Below are positions 30,863 through 38,406 of a stretch of 38,406 bases of DNA, piece after piece. The notes under the pieces were generated by a model. It was not told the DNA's origin and did no database searches. It saw only the letters and a program-made list of their open reading frames with translations. Numbering within the stretch: the stretch's first letter is position 1; each line of letters opens with the position of its first letter. The DNA is taken from assembly GCA_017392345.1 (NCBI GenBank), contig JAFOVN010000047.1:1-38406 (forward strand), read 5' to 3'. The position numbers were made by a program, and so were the translations under genes. The stretch is from Alphaproteobacteria bacterium (GTDB lineage: Bacteria > Pseudomonadota > Alphaproteobacteria > Rs-D84).

Positions 30863-31165
30863 TTACCAACTCGACTTACGAACGCCCGGCAATTTACCTT
30901 CGGATGCCTGGGTTCTAACCTGTTGACGACAAAGACCGAACATACGGAAAAATCCGCGTGCACGTCCCGTAATACTGCAACGATTGTGCAAACGCGTCGG
31001 GTTCGCATTGCGCGGCAACTTTGCCATTTTAAGCATCGCTTCCTTGCGTTCTTCGGGTGTTGCATTACGTGACATTTTTTCCTTTAATGCGGCACGCTTT
31101 GCGGCATATTTCTTGACCATACCTTCACGTCTTTTTTGTTTATTTCTTAACGCCAATTTAGCCAT
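30863..31165 (-). CDS. rpsN: 30S ribosomal protein S14 (zinc-free long form)
   Basis: Head protein of the small subunit. 100 aa, the long form that lacks the CxxC...CxxC zinc ribbon; conserved C-terminal part NRCSITGRARGFFRMFGLCR and a final GKLPGVRKSSW. AAAAGGAACG precedes the ATG. Normal place between rplE and rpsH. Confidence 0.98.
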   Translation of the reverse strand: MAKLALRNKQKRREGMVKKYAAKRAALKEKMSRNATPEERKEAMLKMAKLPRNANPTRLHNRCSITGRARGFFRMFGLCRQQVRTQASEGKLPGVRKSSW

Positions 31166-31180
31166 TTTTCGTTCCTTTTA

Positions 31181-31726
31181 TTATTTCAATACCAACGGCA
31201 GGCCGATTTTTGTCAGCAATGCGCGCGCTTCGTCATCCGTTTTCGCGGTTGTGGCAATCACAATATCCATACCACGAATAGAATCTATTTTATCAATGGA
31301 AATTTCCGGGAATATCAAATGTTCTTTGATACCAAAGGCGTAATTTCCACGACCATCAAATTTTGATTTCGAAAGACCGCGAAAATCCTTGACACGCGGC
31401 AACGCAATCGTAATCAGTTTATCAAGAAAGTCATACATACGTTTCCCGCGCAACGTCACCTTGGTTCCAATCGCCTGGCCTTCACGCAAACGGTATGTCG
31501 CGATGGACTTTTTCGCATGTGTAATAATTGGCTTTTGTGCGGCAATCGCGGTCAAATCAGTCACCGCCGCATCAAGTTTCTTTTTATCAGCAACCGCTTC
31601 GCCAACGCCCATATTCAAAACAATCTTTGACAGTTTCGGAACCGCCAACATATTTTTGTATCCGAATTCTTTGACCAATTCAGGCACAATTTCCTTTTCA
31701 TAAATTTCACGCAATCTGCTTTGCAT
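31181..31726 (-). CDS. rplE: 50S ribosomal protein L5
   Basis: 5S rRNA-binding protein that forms bridge B1b with S13. 181 aa; the signature [15 protein letters not shown] lies at about 29-43, then [18 protein letters not shown] sequence ([20 protein letters not shown]), and the C-terminal [27 protein letters not shown] precedes the ATG. Confidence 0.98.
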   Translation of the reverse strand: MQSRLREIYEKEIVPELVKEFGYKNMLAVPKLSKIVLNMGVGEAVADKKKLDAAVTDLTAIAAQKPIITHAKKSIATYRLREGQAIGTKVTLRGKRMYDFLDKLITIALPRVKDFRGLSKSKFDGRGNYAFGIKEHLIFPEISIDKIDSIRGMDIVIATTAKTDDEARALLTKIGLPLVLK

Positions 31727-31765
31727 TTTTTTATCCTTTTATTTCCCGTAACAGCGGGATGTTTT

Positions 31766-32068
31766 TTACAGTTCTGTCCCAGATTTCTTGGCAACACGAA
31801 CTTTTTTACCCTTTTCCATTTTGTATCCAACACGCGTAGGTTTCTTGGTTTTCGGGTCAACCAACGCAACATTGGAAACATGAATTGGCGCCTCGCGGTC
31901 AACAATGTGCCCTGCTTCGTTTTGTGTCGGTTTAATATGCCATTTGTGACGATTTACACCGGCAACAACAACACGTGATTCGGCCGGCCGTGCTTCTAAA
32001 ACCGCACCTTTGACACCCTTGTATTTCCCAGAAATAACTACGACTTCATCGCCTTTTTTAATTTTCAT
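31766..32068 (-). CDS. rplX: 50S ribosomal protein L24
   Basis: Assembly initiator of the large subunit. 100 aa with the KOW motif at the N-terminus ([20 protein letters not shown]), then [16 protein letters not shown] and the C-terminal [26 protein letters not shown] precedes the ATG. The 39-bp gap to rplE carries the TCCCGTAACAGCGGGA dyad at about 31743-31758. Confidence 0.98.
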   Translation of the reverse strand: MKIKKGDEVVVISGKYKGVKGAVLEARPAESRVVVAGVNRHKWHIKPTQNEAGHIVDREAPIHVSNVALVDPKTKKPTRVGYKMEKGKKVRVAKKSGTEL

Positions 32069-32085
32069 CTTGAAACCCTTTTGTT

Positions 32086-32460
32086 TTATAACACTTCTGG
32101 TGCCAAAGACACAATCTTTTGAACGTCATATTTGCGACGCACTTCACGGGCAATTGGCCCAAAAATACGCGTTCCAATCGGTTCAAAGTTGTTCTTGTTT
32201 ATCAAAACGACCGCATTATCGTCGAAACGAATTATCGAACCATCCGGACGTTTAATCGGGAACTTGGTCCGCACGATAATCGCACGTTGCACCGTTCCTT
32301 TTTGCACTTTGCCACGCGGAATTGCTTCTTTGATGGCGACCACAATTTTATCACCGACGGTGGCATAGCGCCGATGCGAACCACCCAAAACCTTGATACA
32401 CATCGCCTTGCGTGCCCCGGAATTATCCGCAACCGTCATAACTGTTTCATGTTGAATCAT
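32086..32460 (-). CDS. rplN: 50S ribosomal protein L14
   Basis: Large-subunit protein at the subunit interface (bridges B5 and B8). The ATG at 32460 gives 124 aa, close to the family's usual 122, and has GAGGATAAGG just upstream; an in-frame start seven codons earlier would add an acidic extension. Signature [24 protein letters not shown] N-terminus (read as [20 protein letters not shown]) and the C-terminal [19 protein letters not shown] 109-bp gap to rpsQ holds no gene. Confidence 0.97.
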   Translation of the reverse strand: MIQHETVMTVADNSGARKAMCIKVLGGSHRRYATVGDKIVVAIKEAIPRGKVQKGTVQRAIIVRTKFPIKRPDGSIIRFDDNAVVLINKNNFEPIGTRIFGPIAREVRRKYDVQKIVSLAPEVL

Positions 32461-32569
32461 AACCTTATCCTCGTCCTGCAAACGGGGCAGTTCCCCGCCG
32501 CTTTGTTATGGAACCCGACTGATGCAATCGTCCAAAGACCATCGCACCCTCAAAGGCCCCTGGGTTGAT

Positions 32570-32839
32570 TTAGTCCACTACCTCTACATCACCATCTTTG
32601 GATACGCCGACCAAGCCCTTGACAATCCAAGATTTGGTTTTCGATATCGGGCGATGCTCTTCAATCGCAACGATGTCGCCAACTTTATATTTATTGTCTT
32701 CATCGTGCGCTTTATACTTTTTATTATGCTTCACGAATTTTCCATACAGCGGGTGACGAAAACGACGTTCCACTTCTACAACAACCGTTTTATCATTCGC
32801 CGCACTTCTAACCGTGCCTTGCAGTATACGTCTTGGCAT
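32570..32839 (-). CDS. rpsQ: 30S ribosomal protein S17
   Basis: Primary 16S rRNA-binding protein with an OB fold. 89 aa: [20 protein letters not shown] at the start, [20 protein letters not shown] in the middle, then [27 protein letters not shown] precedes the ATG. A 94-bp AT-rich gap to rpmC contains a direct AGGTTAGGTTAA but no gene. Confidence 0.98.
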   Translation of the reverse strand: MPRRILQGTVRSAANDKTVVVEVERRFRHPLYGKFVKHNKKYKAHDEDNKYKVGDIVAIEEHRPISKTKSWIVKGLVGVSKDGDVEVVD

Positions 32840-32933
32840 AACACTATCCCTTATATACTTTTTGTTTTACTTTAACCTAACCTGGCATATGATAACCTAA
32901 ATTTTGGAAATCTCAACCAAAATTAGTATTTTT

Positions 32934-33119
32934 TTATTGCGCCGCATTCAATTTTGTTTTAACACGTGCAATTTCACGACGGGTTTTACGCAAAACATGT
33001 GTTTTTGGTAAATTCCCAGCCGCATGTTGAAAGCGTTGATTCATCTGAGTTTTCTTCAAATTCATCAATTCGCCTTGCAATTCTTCTTTCTTCAAAGATT
33101 CCGTCTTCTTTTCTGCCAT
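32934..33119 (-). CDS. rpmC: 50S ribosomal protein L29
   Basis: Small helical protein at the tunnel exit. The ATG at 33119 gives 61 aa and is preceded by AAAAGGTGG; the in-frame GTG at 33128 is part of that site and is rejected. Signature KKEELQGELMNLKKTQMNQR and RKTRREIARVKTKLN are present. Confidence 0.96.
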   Translation of the reverse strand: MAEKKTESLKKEELQGELMNLKKTQMNQRFQHAAGNLPKTHVLRKTRREIARVKTKLNAAQ

Positions 33120-33131
33120 AATTGCCACCTT

Positions 33132-33545
33132 TTAGTTTACTTTGCGTTCAACAATTTTTGTTTTGATTGGCAATTTTGCCGCCGCAAGTGCAAACGCTTC
33201 CGCCGCAACATCCGGCTTTACACCGTCCAATTCAAAGATTATACGTCCCGGTTTCACACGGCAAATCCAGTATTCAACGGCACCTTTACCCTTACCCATA
33301 CGAACCTGGGCCGGTTTCGCGGTAACCGGAACATCCGGAAAAACACGAATCCAAAGTTTTCCCATACGACGCATACGACGGGTGATGGCACGACGCGCGG
33401 CCTCTATCTGGCGTGCGGTAATGCGTTCCGGCGACAACGCCTTTAATCCAAAAGAACCGAAAGCCAATTCACTGCCACCCTTGGCGACACCATGAATGCG
33501 TCCTTTGTGCTGTTTGCGAAATTTTGTTTTATTTGGCATTAACAT
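33132..33545 (-). CDS. rplP: 50S ribosomal protein L16
   Basis: Contacts the A-site tRNA and is needed for late assembly. 137 aa with [16 protein letters not shown] at the N-terminus and [13 protein letters not shown] carrying the conserved loop arginine (Arg81 in E. coli) near the peptidyl-transferase centre. GAGG lies eight bases before the ATG. It ends 13 bp before the rpmC start. Confidence 0.98.
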   Translation of the reverse strand: MLMPNKTKFRKQHKGRIHGVAKGGSELAFGSFGLKALSPERITARQIEAARRAITRRMRRMGKLWIRVFPDVPVTAKPAQVRMGKGKGAVEYWICRVKPGRIIFELDGVKPDVAAEAFALAAAKLPIKTKIVERKVN

Positions 33546-33563
33546 GATAAAACCTCAACTTTC

Positions 33564-34265
33564 TTATTTTCTTTTGTTTTCACTTGTTCCGGCATATTCG
33601 GTTGGACGCGCCATTTCCGAAGCCCATTTTTCTTTGTTCACGACGTCCCCGGTATAAATCCAAACCTTAACCCCAACAACACCGTATGTGGTTTTGGCCT
33701 GAACCGCGGCATAATCAATATCCGCACGCAAAGTATGCAACGGAATACGACCTTCACGAATTTGTTCACTGCGCGCAATTTCCGCACCGTTCAAACGCCC
33801 AGAGCACATAATTTTAACACCCTGTGCGCCGGCCTTTTGTGCGTTTTGAATACCCTTTTTCATCGCGCGTTTATATGAAACACGACCCTCTATCTGTTGT
33901 GCAATACCTTGGGCAACCAATTGGGCATTCAAATCCGGTCTGCGGACTTCATAGATATTCACAACAACCTGATCATTTTTGACCAATTTTTTGATATCGT
34001 TACGCAACGCTTCGATATCCGCACCATTTTTACCGATAATCATACCCGGCCGCGAAGTATGCACCGTTATAACAACCTTTTTAGCAATACGGTCAATAAC
34101 GATTTTTGCAATCCCCGCCTTTTTAAGTTTTTTCTCTAAAAACTTACGAATAACATTATCTTCTTCCAAACAAGCCGCATAGTGCTTCTTGTCCACAATC
34201 CAGCGCGAATCCGGAACTTTGTTTATGGATAAACGCTGTGCAATTGGCGATACTTTCTGTCCCAT
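33564..34265 (-). CDS. rpsC: 30S ribosomal protein S3
   Basis: Part of the mRNA entry channel and helicase centre. 233 aa: MGQKVSPIAQRLSINK at the N-terminus, a type-2 KH domain with RPGMIIGKNGADIEALRNDI (GxxG loop GKNG), and a C-terminal domain with GVKIMCSGRLNGAEIARSEQ and TYGVVGVKVWIYTGD. AAGGGA precedes the ATG. Confidence 0.98.
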   Translation of the reverse strand: MGQKVSPIAQRLSINKVPDSRWIVDKKHYAACLEEDNVIRKFLEKKLKKAGIAKIVIDRIAKKVVITVHTSRPGMIIGKNGADIEALRNDIKKLVKNDQVVVNIYEVRRPDLNAQLVAQGIAQQIEGRVSYKRAMKKGIQNAQKAGAQGVKIMCSGRLNGAEIARSEQIREGRIPLHTLRADIDYAAVQAKTTYGVVGVKVWIYTGDVVNKEKWASEMARPTEYAGTSENKRK

Positions 34266-34351
34266 TTTTTTCCCTTATGTTTATGTTTAGTGTTCTTGAA
34301 ACCTTTCAGTTTTATTCCGGGGTCGCCCCCATACCACCAAACATTGTTCTT

Positions 34352-34762
34352 TTATTTTGCTTCTTTTTTTGTTTCTTTCTTTTTTGCCGTTTCCTTTTTC
34401 GGTGCAACCCCAGATTCCAAAACAATCGTCAAATTTGAAAACGGTTTCAAAATCGGACGTGCACTGCCACGCGGTCCCGGCATAATACGTTTCATGGTCA
34501 ACGCCTTGCCACACCAAATTTCTTTGACGAACAAAGTATCAACCGCCAAGTTCTTGTTATGTTCCGCATTCGCAATCGCAGACATCAAAGTTTTCAACAC
34601 TTCGCCCGCGACACGCTTTTTGGAAAATTTCAACACATCGATGGCGCGTCCCACCGGCAACCCACGAACCATAGCACAGACCAAGTTCAATTTTTGGGTA
34701 CTGATGCGTATCATTTTGTTAAATGCGCGAACCTGATTATCTTTTATTCCATATCTTGCCAT
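34352..34762 (-). CDS. rplV: 50S ribosomal protein L22
   Basis: Its beta-hairpin lines the exit tunnel. 136 aa with VRGLPVGRAIDVLKFSKKRV and the hairpin/C-terminal region KRIMPGPRGSARPILKPFSN. A Lys/Glu/Thr-rich tail of about 20 residues is longer than in E. coli. AAAAGGTG precedes the ATG. An 86-bp gap to rpsC has no gene. Confidence 0.98.
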   Translation of the reverse strand: MARYGIKDNQVRAFNKMIRISTQKLNLVCAMVRGLPVGRAIDVLKFSKKRVAGEVLKTLMSAIANAEHNKNLAVDTLFVKEIWCGKALTMKRIMPGPRGSARPILKPFSNLTIVLESGVAPKKETAKKKETKKEAK

Positions 34763-34775
34763 AATCTAACACCTT

Positions 34776-35066
34776 TTATTTTTTTGCTGCTGCGGCCGCG
34801 GCTTTTTTATTTGCGGCATGCCCTTTAAATGTACGTGTCGGCGCAAATTCACCAAGTTTATGTCCAACCATATCTTCGACAATAGACACCGGAATAAACT
34901 TGTTACCATTGTGAACTTCAAAGGTCAAACCAACCATCGGCGGAACAATCGTACTGCCACGAGACCAAGTTTTAATTGGTTTGTGATCATTTTTTTCATT
35001 CGCCACCGCCACCTTTTTCAAGATAGACGGATGAACATATGGACCTTTCCAAACTGAACGAGACAT
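34776..35066 (-). CDS. rpsS: 30S ribosomal protein S19
   Basis: Head protein forming a complex with S13. 96 aa with [17 protein letters not shown] at the N-terminus, [20 protein letters not shown] in the middle and [17 protein letters not shown] near the end, followed by an Ala/Lys tail. GGAG precedes the ATG. Confidence 0.98.
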   Translation of the reverse strand: MSRSVWKGPYVHPSILKKVAVANEKNDHKPIKTWSRGSTIVPPMVGLTFEVHNGNKFIPVSIVEDMVGHKLGEFAPTRTFKGHAANKKAAAAAAKK

Positions 35067-35090
35067 TTATCTAACTCCGTTTTTTATAGT

Positions 35091-35924
35091 TTATTTCTTC
35101 TTTGCCAAATGTCTGCTACGAATAATCATTTTGGCCGTACGTTTATTTCTGCGTGTGCGATAGCCCTTGGCCGGGATACCGGTGCGCGATACCGGTTCAT
35201 GTCCCTTGGAATGACCGTTACCACCACCCATCGGATGATCGACCGGGTTTTGTGCCATACCACGCGTTGACGGACGAATACCCAACCAACGTGCACGCCC
35301 CGCCTTGCCCAAATTGACATTACGTTGATCCTGGTTAGAAACCGTTCCAACCGTCGCACGACAATCAGAATGAACCTTGCGCAACTCACCACTGTTCATT
35401 TTAATCTGGGCATAAACACCATCTTTACCCATCAATTGGGCATAGCAACCCGCGCTGCGCGCCAACTGACCGCCCGCGCCCGGTTTCAATTCGACATTAT
35501 GCACAATCGTTCCAATCGGCATATTTTTAAGTGGCATCGCATTACCCGGTTTAATATCTTCACGCGTTCCAGAAATAACAACATCACCCGCCTTTAGGTC
35601 ACGCGGCGCCAAAATATACGAACGAACGCCATCTTTGTATTCAATCAACGCAATAAACGCGGTGCGATTTGGATCGTATTCCAAACGAACAACCGTCGCC
35701 GGCATATCCAATTTTTTGCGTTTGAAATCAATCAAACGATATTTGCGTTTATGCCCCCCACCTTGGTGCGGAACCGTCACATGTCCAAAATTATTACGCC
35801 CACCCTTGGATTTCAATCCAACGGTCAGGGATTTTTCCGGTGCACCACGGTGCAATTCACTGTGGTCAATCAAAACCAAACCACGTGTTCCTGCGGTTAT
35901 CGGTTTATAGTTTTTTAATGCCAT
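35091..35924 (-). CDS. rplB: 50S ribosomal protein L2
   Basis: Core large-subunit protein close to the peptidyl-transferase centre. 277 aa: [20 protein letters not shown] at the N-terminus, the globular [17 protein letters not shown] region, and the C-terminal [20 protein letters not shown] with the conserved histidine (His229 in E. coli). AAAAGGA precedes the ATG. Confidence 0.98.
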   Translation of the reverse strand: MALKNYKPITAGTRGLVLIDHSELHRGAPEKSLTVGLKSKGGRNNFGHVTVPHQGGGHKRKYRLIDFKRKKLDMPATVVRLEYDPNRTAFIALIEYKDGVRSYILAPRDLKAGDVVISGTREDIKPGNAMPLKNMPIGTIVHNVELKPGAGGQLARSAGCYAQLMGKDGVYAQIKMNSGELRKVHSDCRATVGTVSNQDQRNVNLGKAGRARWLGIRPSTRGMAQNPVDHPMGGGNGHSKGHEPVSRTGIPAKGYRTRRNKRTAKMIIRSRHLAKKK

Positions 35925-35991
35925 TTTACTATCCTTTTATCACCCCAACATTAACGTCCAATTTCCGGATTATCTGCCGGGGATATTACTT

Positions 35992-36324
35992 TTATGCGTT
36001 TGTGGTTAAATCTAATTTCGCATCCGCCGGCAAAGACACATACGCCTTTTTAACCGTGCGCTGTGTTCCCGTGCCACGACCGCGGAAATGTTTAACCTTG
36101 CCCTTGGCAACGACAATGTTCACCTTACTTGGTTTCACATTGTAAATTGCCTGAATTGCACGTGCTACATCTTCTTTGGTTGCACGCACATCAACTTCAA
36201 AGGCAATTGCATTGCCTTCGGACAACTGAACCGCCTTTTCCGAAACAATCGGACGACGAAGTATATCATAAACACCGGCTGTCACAACGGACTTTTTTTC
36301 TGCCTGAACTTTTTTTTCTGCCAT
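35992..36324 (-). CDS. rplW: 50S ribosomal protein L23
   Basis: Docking site for SRP and trigger factor at the tunnel exit. 110 aa from the ATG at 36324, which has AGAGGTTATAG upstream. A start at 36357 overlapping the rplD stop has none and would add 11 atypical residues. Signature YDILRRPIVSEKAVQL and NVKPSKVNIVVAKGKVKHFR with RGRGTGTQRTVKKAYVSL. Confidence 0.96.
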   Translation of the reverse strand: MAEKKVQAEKKSVVTAGVYDILRRPIVSEKAVQLSEGNAIAFEVDVRATKEDVARAIQAIYNVKPSKVNIVVAKGKVKHFRGRGTGTQRTVKKAYVSLPADAKLDLTTNA

Positions 36325-36356
36325 ATCTATAACCTCTTTTGTCAAACCGATTGCCA

Positions 36357-36980
36357 TTATGCCCCAAGGCGTTTTTCTATCGCTTTGACCGCATCCGCCG
36401 TCAAAACCAATTTATCATGTTTCAAAATATCCAACACATTCAACCCAACGGTCGGCAAAACATCAACATTGTTGATATTCGCCGCGGATTTTTTGAAATT
36501 TTCATCCAACGCATCCGCACCAACGAACAAAGCCGAAGAAATTTCCAACTTTTTCAATTGTTTCGCGAACGCCGCCGTTTTCACCGCCGACAATTTTTCA
36601 GAATCGACGATAACCAACGCATTATCTTTCACCTTGGACGACAACGCCATTTTCAATCCCAAGCTACGGATCTTTTTCGGCAAATCAATGCTGTGGTCAC
36701 GAACAACCGGTCCATGAACCACACCACCGCCACGCATATGAACATTATAACGTTCACCTTGACGTGCGTTTCCGGTTTTCTTTTGCTTAAACGCCTTTTT
36801 ACCACTGCCCGCGACATCAGAAACGGTTTTTACCGCATGCGTACCCGCGCGCGCCTTAGCCCGTTGCCATGTCACAACACGATGCAACACATCCGCACGT
36901 GCATCCAAACCAAAAATAGAATCTTGCAATTCAATCTTGCCGACCGTCTTGCCATCAAAATTTATAACATTTGCTTGCAT
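36357..36980 (-). CDS. rplD: 50S ribosomal protein L4
   Basis: Its extended loop reaches the exit tunnel; in E. coli it autoregulates the S10 operon. 207 aa with the loop RAKARAGTHAVKTVSDVAGS and KKAFKQKKTGNARQGERYNV, then the globular C-terminal domain ending KAIEKRLGA. AGAGGTG precedes the ATG. Confidence 0.98.
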   Translation of the reverse strand: MQANVINFDGKTVGKIELQDSIFGLDARADVLHRVVTWQRAKARAGTHAVKTVSDVAGSGKKAFKQKKTGNARQGERYNVHMRGGGVVHGPVVRDHSIDLPKKIRSLGLKMALSSKVKDNALVIVDSEKLSAVKTAAFAKQLKKLEISSALFVGADALDENFKKSAANINNVDVLPTVGLNVLDILKHDKLVLTADAVKAIEKRLGA

Positions 36981-36995
36981 CTTTGTTCACCTCTA

Positions 36996-37727
36996 TTACT
37001 CTGCAACAGATTCTGATTTGGTTTCTTCCGCTTTGGATTCTTCCGCCGCGGCCGCCTTTACTTCACATGTCGGAATTGGCAAATCTTTCTGTTCTTTTTT
37101 AATTGCGTCTGTGACCAAAACAAACGTTCCATTTGCACCCGGCACCGCGCCTTCGACAAAGATTAAATTATCCGCGTCATCCGTGCCAAAAACTTTCAAA
37201 TTCTGAACTGTAACGGTTTCATTACCCATCTGACCAGACATCTTTTTACCCGGCAAAACACGACCTGGCCATTCACGCATACCCGTACCCCCCAGTGATC
37301 GATGCGCCTTTAACACACCATGGGTTGCTTCCTTACCACCAAAGTTATGACGTTTCATCGCGCCTTGGAAACCTTTACCCTTGCTTGTCGCCTGAACATC
37401 AACAAATTGCCCTGCCACAAAGTGAGATGCAATCATGTTTGTTCCAACCGGAATCACACAATCATCCGTGCAACGAAATTCCACAATTTTGTGATACGGT
37501 TTCACACCGGCCTTTTCGGCAGCCACCGCCTGAGGTTTCGCGACATGTTTCGCCTTGGCCTCACGCATACCTAAAACATTTGCGACATAACCATTTTTTT
37601 CGACCGTCCGATTACCAATAACCGTGCAATCCCCAACTGACAAAACCGTCACCGCATGCGCAACGCCCGCATCATCATACAGACGCGTCATACCCATTTT
37701 TGTTGTAATCAACCCACTACGTTTCAT
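36996..37727 (-). CDS. rplC: 50S ribosomal protein L3
   Basis: Early-assembly protein that extends to the peptidyl-transferase centre. 243 aa: SGLITTKMGMTRLYDDAGVA at the N-terminus, then SKGKGFQGAMKRHNFGGKEA and HRSLGGTGMREWPGRVLPGK. A C-terminal Glu/Ser/Ala extension of about 30 residues goes beyond the usual length. AAAAAGG precedes the ATG. Confidence 0.98.
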   Translation of the reverse strand: MKRSGLITTKMGMTRLYDDAGVAHAVTVLSVGDCTVIGNRTVEKNGYVANVLGMREAKAKHVAKPQAVAAEKAGVKPYHKIVEFRCTDDCVIPVGTNMIASHFVAGQFVDVQATSKGKGFQGAMKRHNFGGKEATHGVLKAHRSLGGTGMREWPGRVLPGKKMSGQMGNETVTVQNLKVFGTDDADNLIFVEGAVPGANGTFVLVTDAIKKEQKDLPIPTCEVKAAAAEESKAEETKSESVAE

Positions 37728-37802
37728 TTTTTTGCCTTTTTTTCTGCCAGAGGTTAGAACATTGTTTTAAAAAGTCAACAAATATCTAACGCTAACAACC
37801 CT

Positions 37803-38114
37803 TTATAATTTAATTTTCACATCAACGCCCGATGCCAAATCCAACTTCATCAGTGCATCAACTGTCTGAGGGGTTGGATTAACAATATCGACAACCGCCT
37901 TGTGATTGCGGATTTCGAATTGTTCACGCGATTTTTTATCAACGTGCGGCGAACGATTAACCGTGAATTTTTGAACCAATGTCGGCAAGCGAACAGGTCC
38001 AACGACATCTGCGCCCGTGCGCTTTGCAGTTTTGACAATCTCGTCCACTGATTCCACTAAAACTCTATGGTCAAAAGCCGTCAATTTGATGCGAATCTTT
38101 GATGCTGGTACCAT
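37803..38114 (-). CDS. rpsJ: 30S ribosomal protein S10
   Basis: Head protein, also the NusE antitermination factor. The ATG at 38114 gives 103 aa, the family length, beginning [18 protein letters not shown] longer reading frame from 38189 adds 25 atypical residues encoded in the tuf-rpsJ hairpin and is rejected. Signature [20 protein letters not shown] is present. AAGGG lies upstream with rather long spacing. Confidence 0.97.
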   Translation of the reverse strand: MVPASKIRIKLTAFDHRVLVESVDEIVKTAKRTGADVVGPVRLPTLVQKFTVNRSPHVDKKSREQFEIRNHKAVVDIVNPTPQTVDALMKLDLASGVDVKIKL

Positions 38115-38149
38115 TTTGCTTGTTTCCCTTATTTTATCTATTTCTGTCG

Positions 38150-38182
38150 TTGGTCGCCCGGGATATTTCCACGGGCGACCAA
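38150..38182 (-). other. Strong hairpin in the tuf-rpsJ gap
   Basis: Perfect 11-bp stem TTGGTCGCCCG/CGGGCGACCAA with an 11-base loop. No T-tract follows on the minus strand, so it is not a classical terminator; it may be an mRNA processing or stability element between tuf and the S10 genes. Confidence 0.6.
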
Positions 38183-38194
38183 ACAACATCGTTA

Positions 38195-38406
38195 TTATTT
38201 AATAATCTTTGACACAACACCTGCGCCAACGGTACGACCACCTTCGCGGATAGCGAAACGGCGACCTTCGTCCATTGCAATAGGTGCAATCAAAGCAACC
38301 GTGATACGAACGTTATCACCCGGCAAAACCATTTCTTTATCGGCCGGCAAAGTGATTGTTCCGGTTACGTCGGTTGTGCTAAAGAAGAACTGCGGGCGAT
38401 AGTTGC
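38195..38406 (-). CDS. tuf: Elongation factor Tu, C-terminal part (truncated by window edge)
   Basis: Delivers aminoacyl-tRNA to the ribosome. Only the last 70 codons are in the window, covering domain 3: [20 protein letters not shown], then [20 protein letters not shown] and [20 protein letters not shown], stop TAA. Position directly before rpsJ is the usual str/S10 junction. The 5' end lies beyond base 38406. Confidence 0.97.
   Translation of the reverse strand, partial: NYRPQFFFSTTDVTGTITLPADKEMVLPGDNVRITVALIAPIAMDEGRRFAIREGGRTVGAGVVSKIIK

Noticed and set aside
38115..38189. N-terminal extension of S10 from 38189
   Set aside because: It would translate the tuf-rpsJ hairpin; the ATG at 38114 gives the canonical 103-aa protein.

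Overview
The window is a bacterial chromosome segment, Gram-negative by its outer-membrane autotransporter, and most probably from a moderately AT-rich, host-associated alphaproteobacterium. Supporting this are the RpoA and ribosomal protein sequences, the tuf-S10-spc-alpha layout, and a tRNA with encoded CCA. A gut lineage such as the uncultured RF32/Enterousia-type Alphaproteobacteria would fit, because there is a periplasmic bile-salt/penicillin-V-type amidase. That placement is inference from memory, not a search result.

Layout. 0-4.2 kb holds a GNAT acetyltransferase, an EamA-type transporter, a small orphan gene between 26-bp direct repeats, a tRNA-Gln(CTG) with a duplicated 3' end, and a large AT-rich coiled-coil orphan. 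4.2-6.8 kb holds an exported Ntn amidohydrolase with all catalytic residues in place and a DUF1015 protein. 6.8-11.5 kb holds an orphan, a 1206-residue autotransporter (ankyrin repeats, degenerate subtilase-like passenger, beta-barrel) and a small membrane protein. 11.5-21.5 kb is the most unusual stretch: four large, secreted, cysteine-rich, glycine-zipper proteins (289, 675, 818 and 1011 aa). Two of these transcription units face minus-strand membrane-protein genes across 130-bp divergent promoter regions built alike. A fifth, related gene lies at 23.8-24.8 kb. Copies of a two-hairpin palindromic repeat (seven found) lie between these genes.

21.6-38.4 kb is translation and core machinery. 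tuf (partial), the S10 operon, the spc operon with secY, and rpsM-rpsK read on the minus strand. rpoA and rplQ, normally the end of this series, read on the plus strand, as if a segment of about 4 kb had been inverted. adk, infA and rpmJ are not in the window. An unrecognised ORF and an internal promoter interrupt the spc operon between rpmD and rplO.

The best candidates for undescribed biology are (i) the cysteine-rich secreted protein family with its divergent partners and (ii) a structured RNA of about 177 nt at 24909-25085. This RNA has its own promoter, several hairpins and four segments that can pair alternately, one of them part of an intrinsic terminator. It lies upstream of the fifth cysteine-rich gene, which makes it a candidate attenuator or regulatory RNA.
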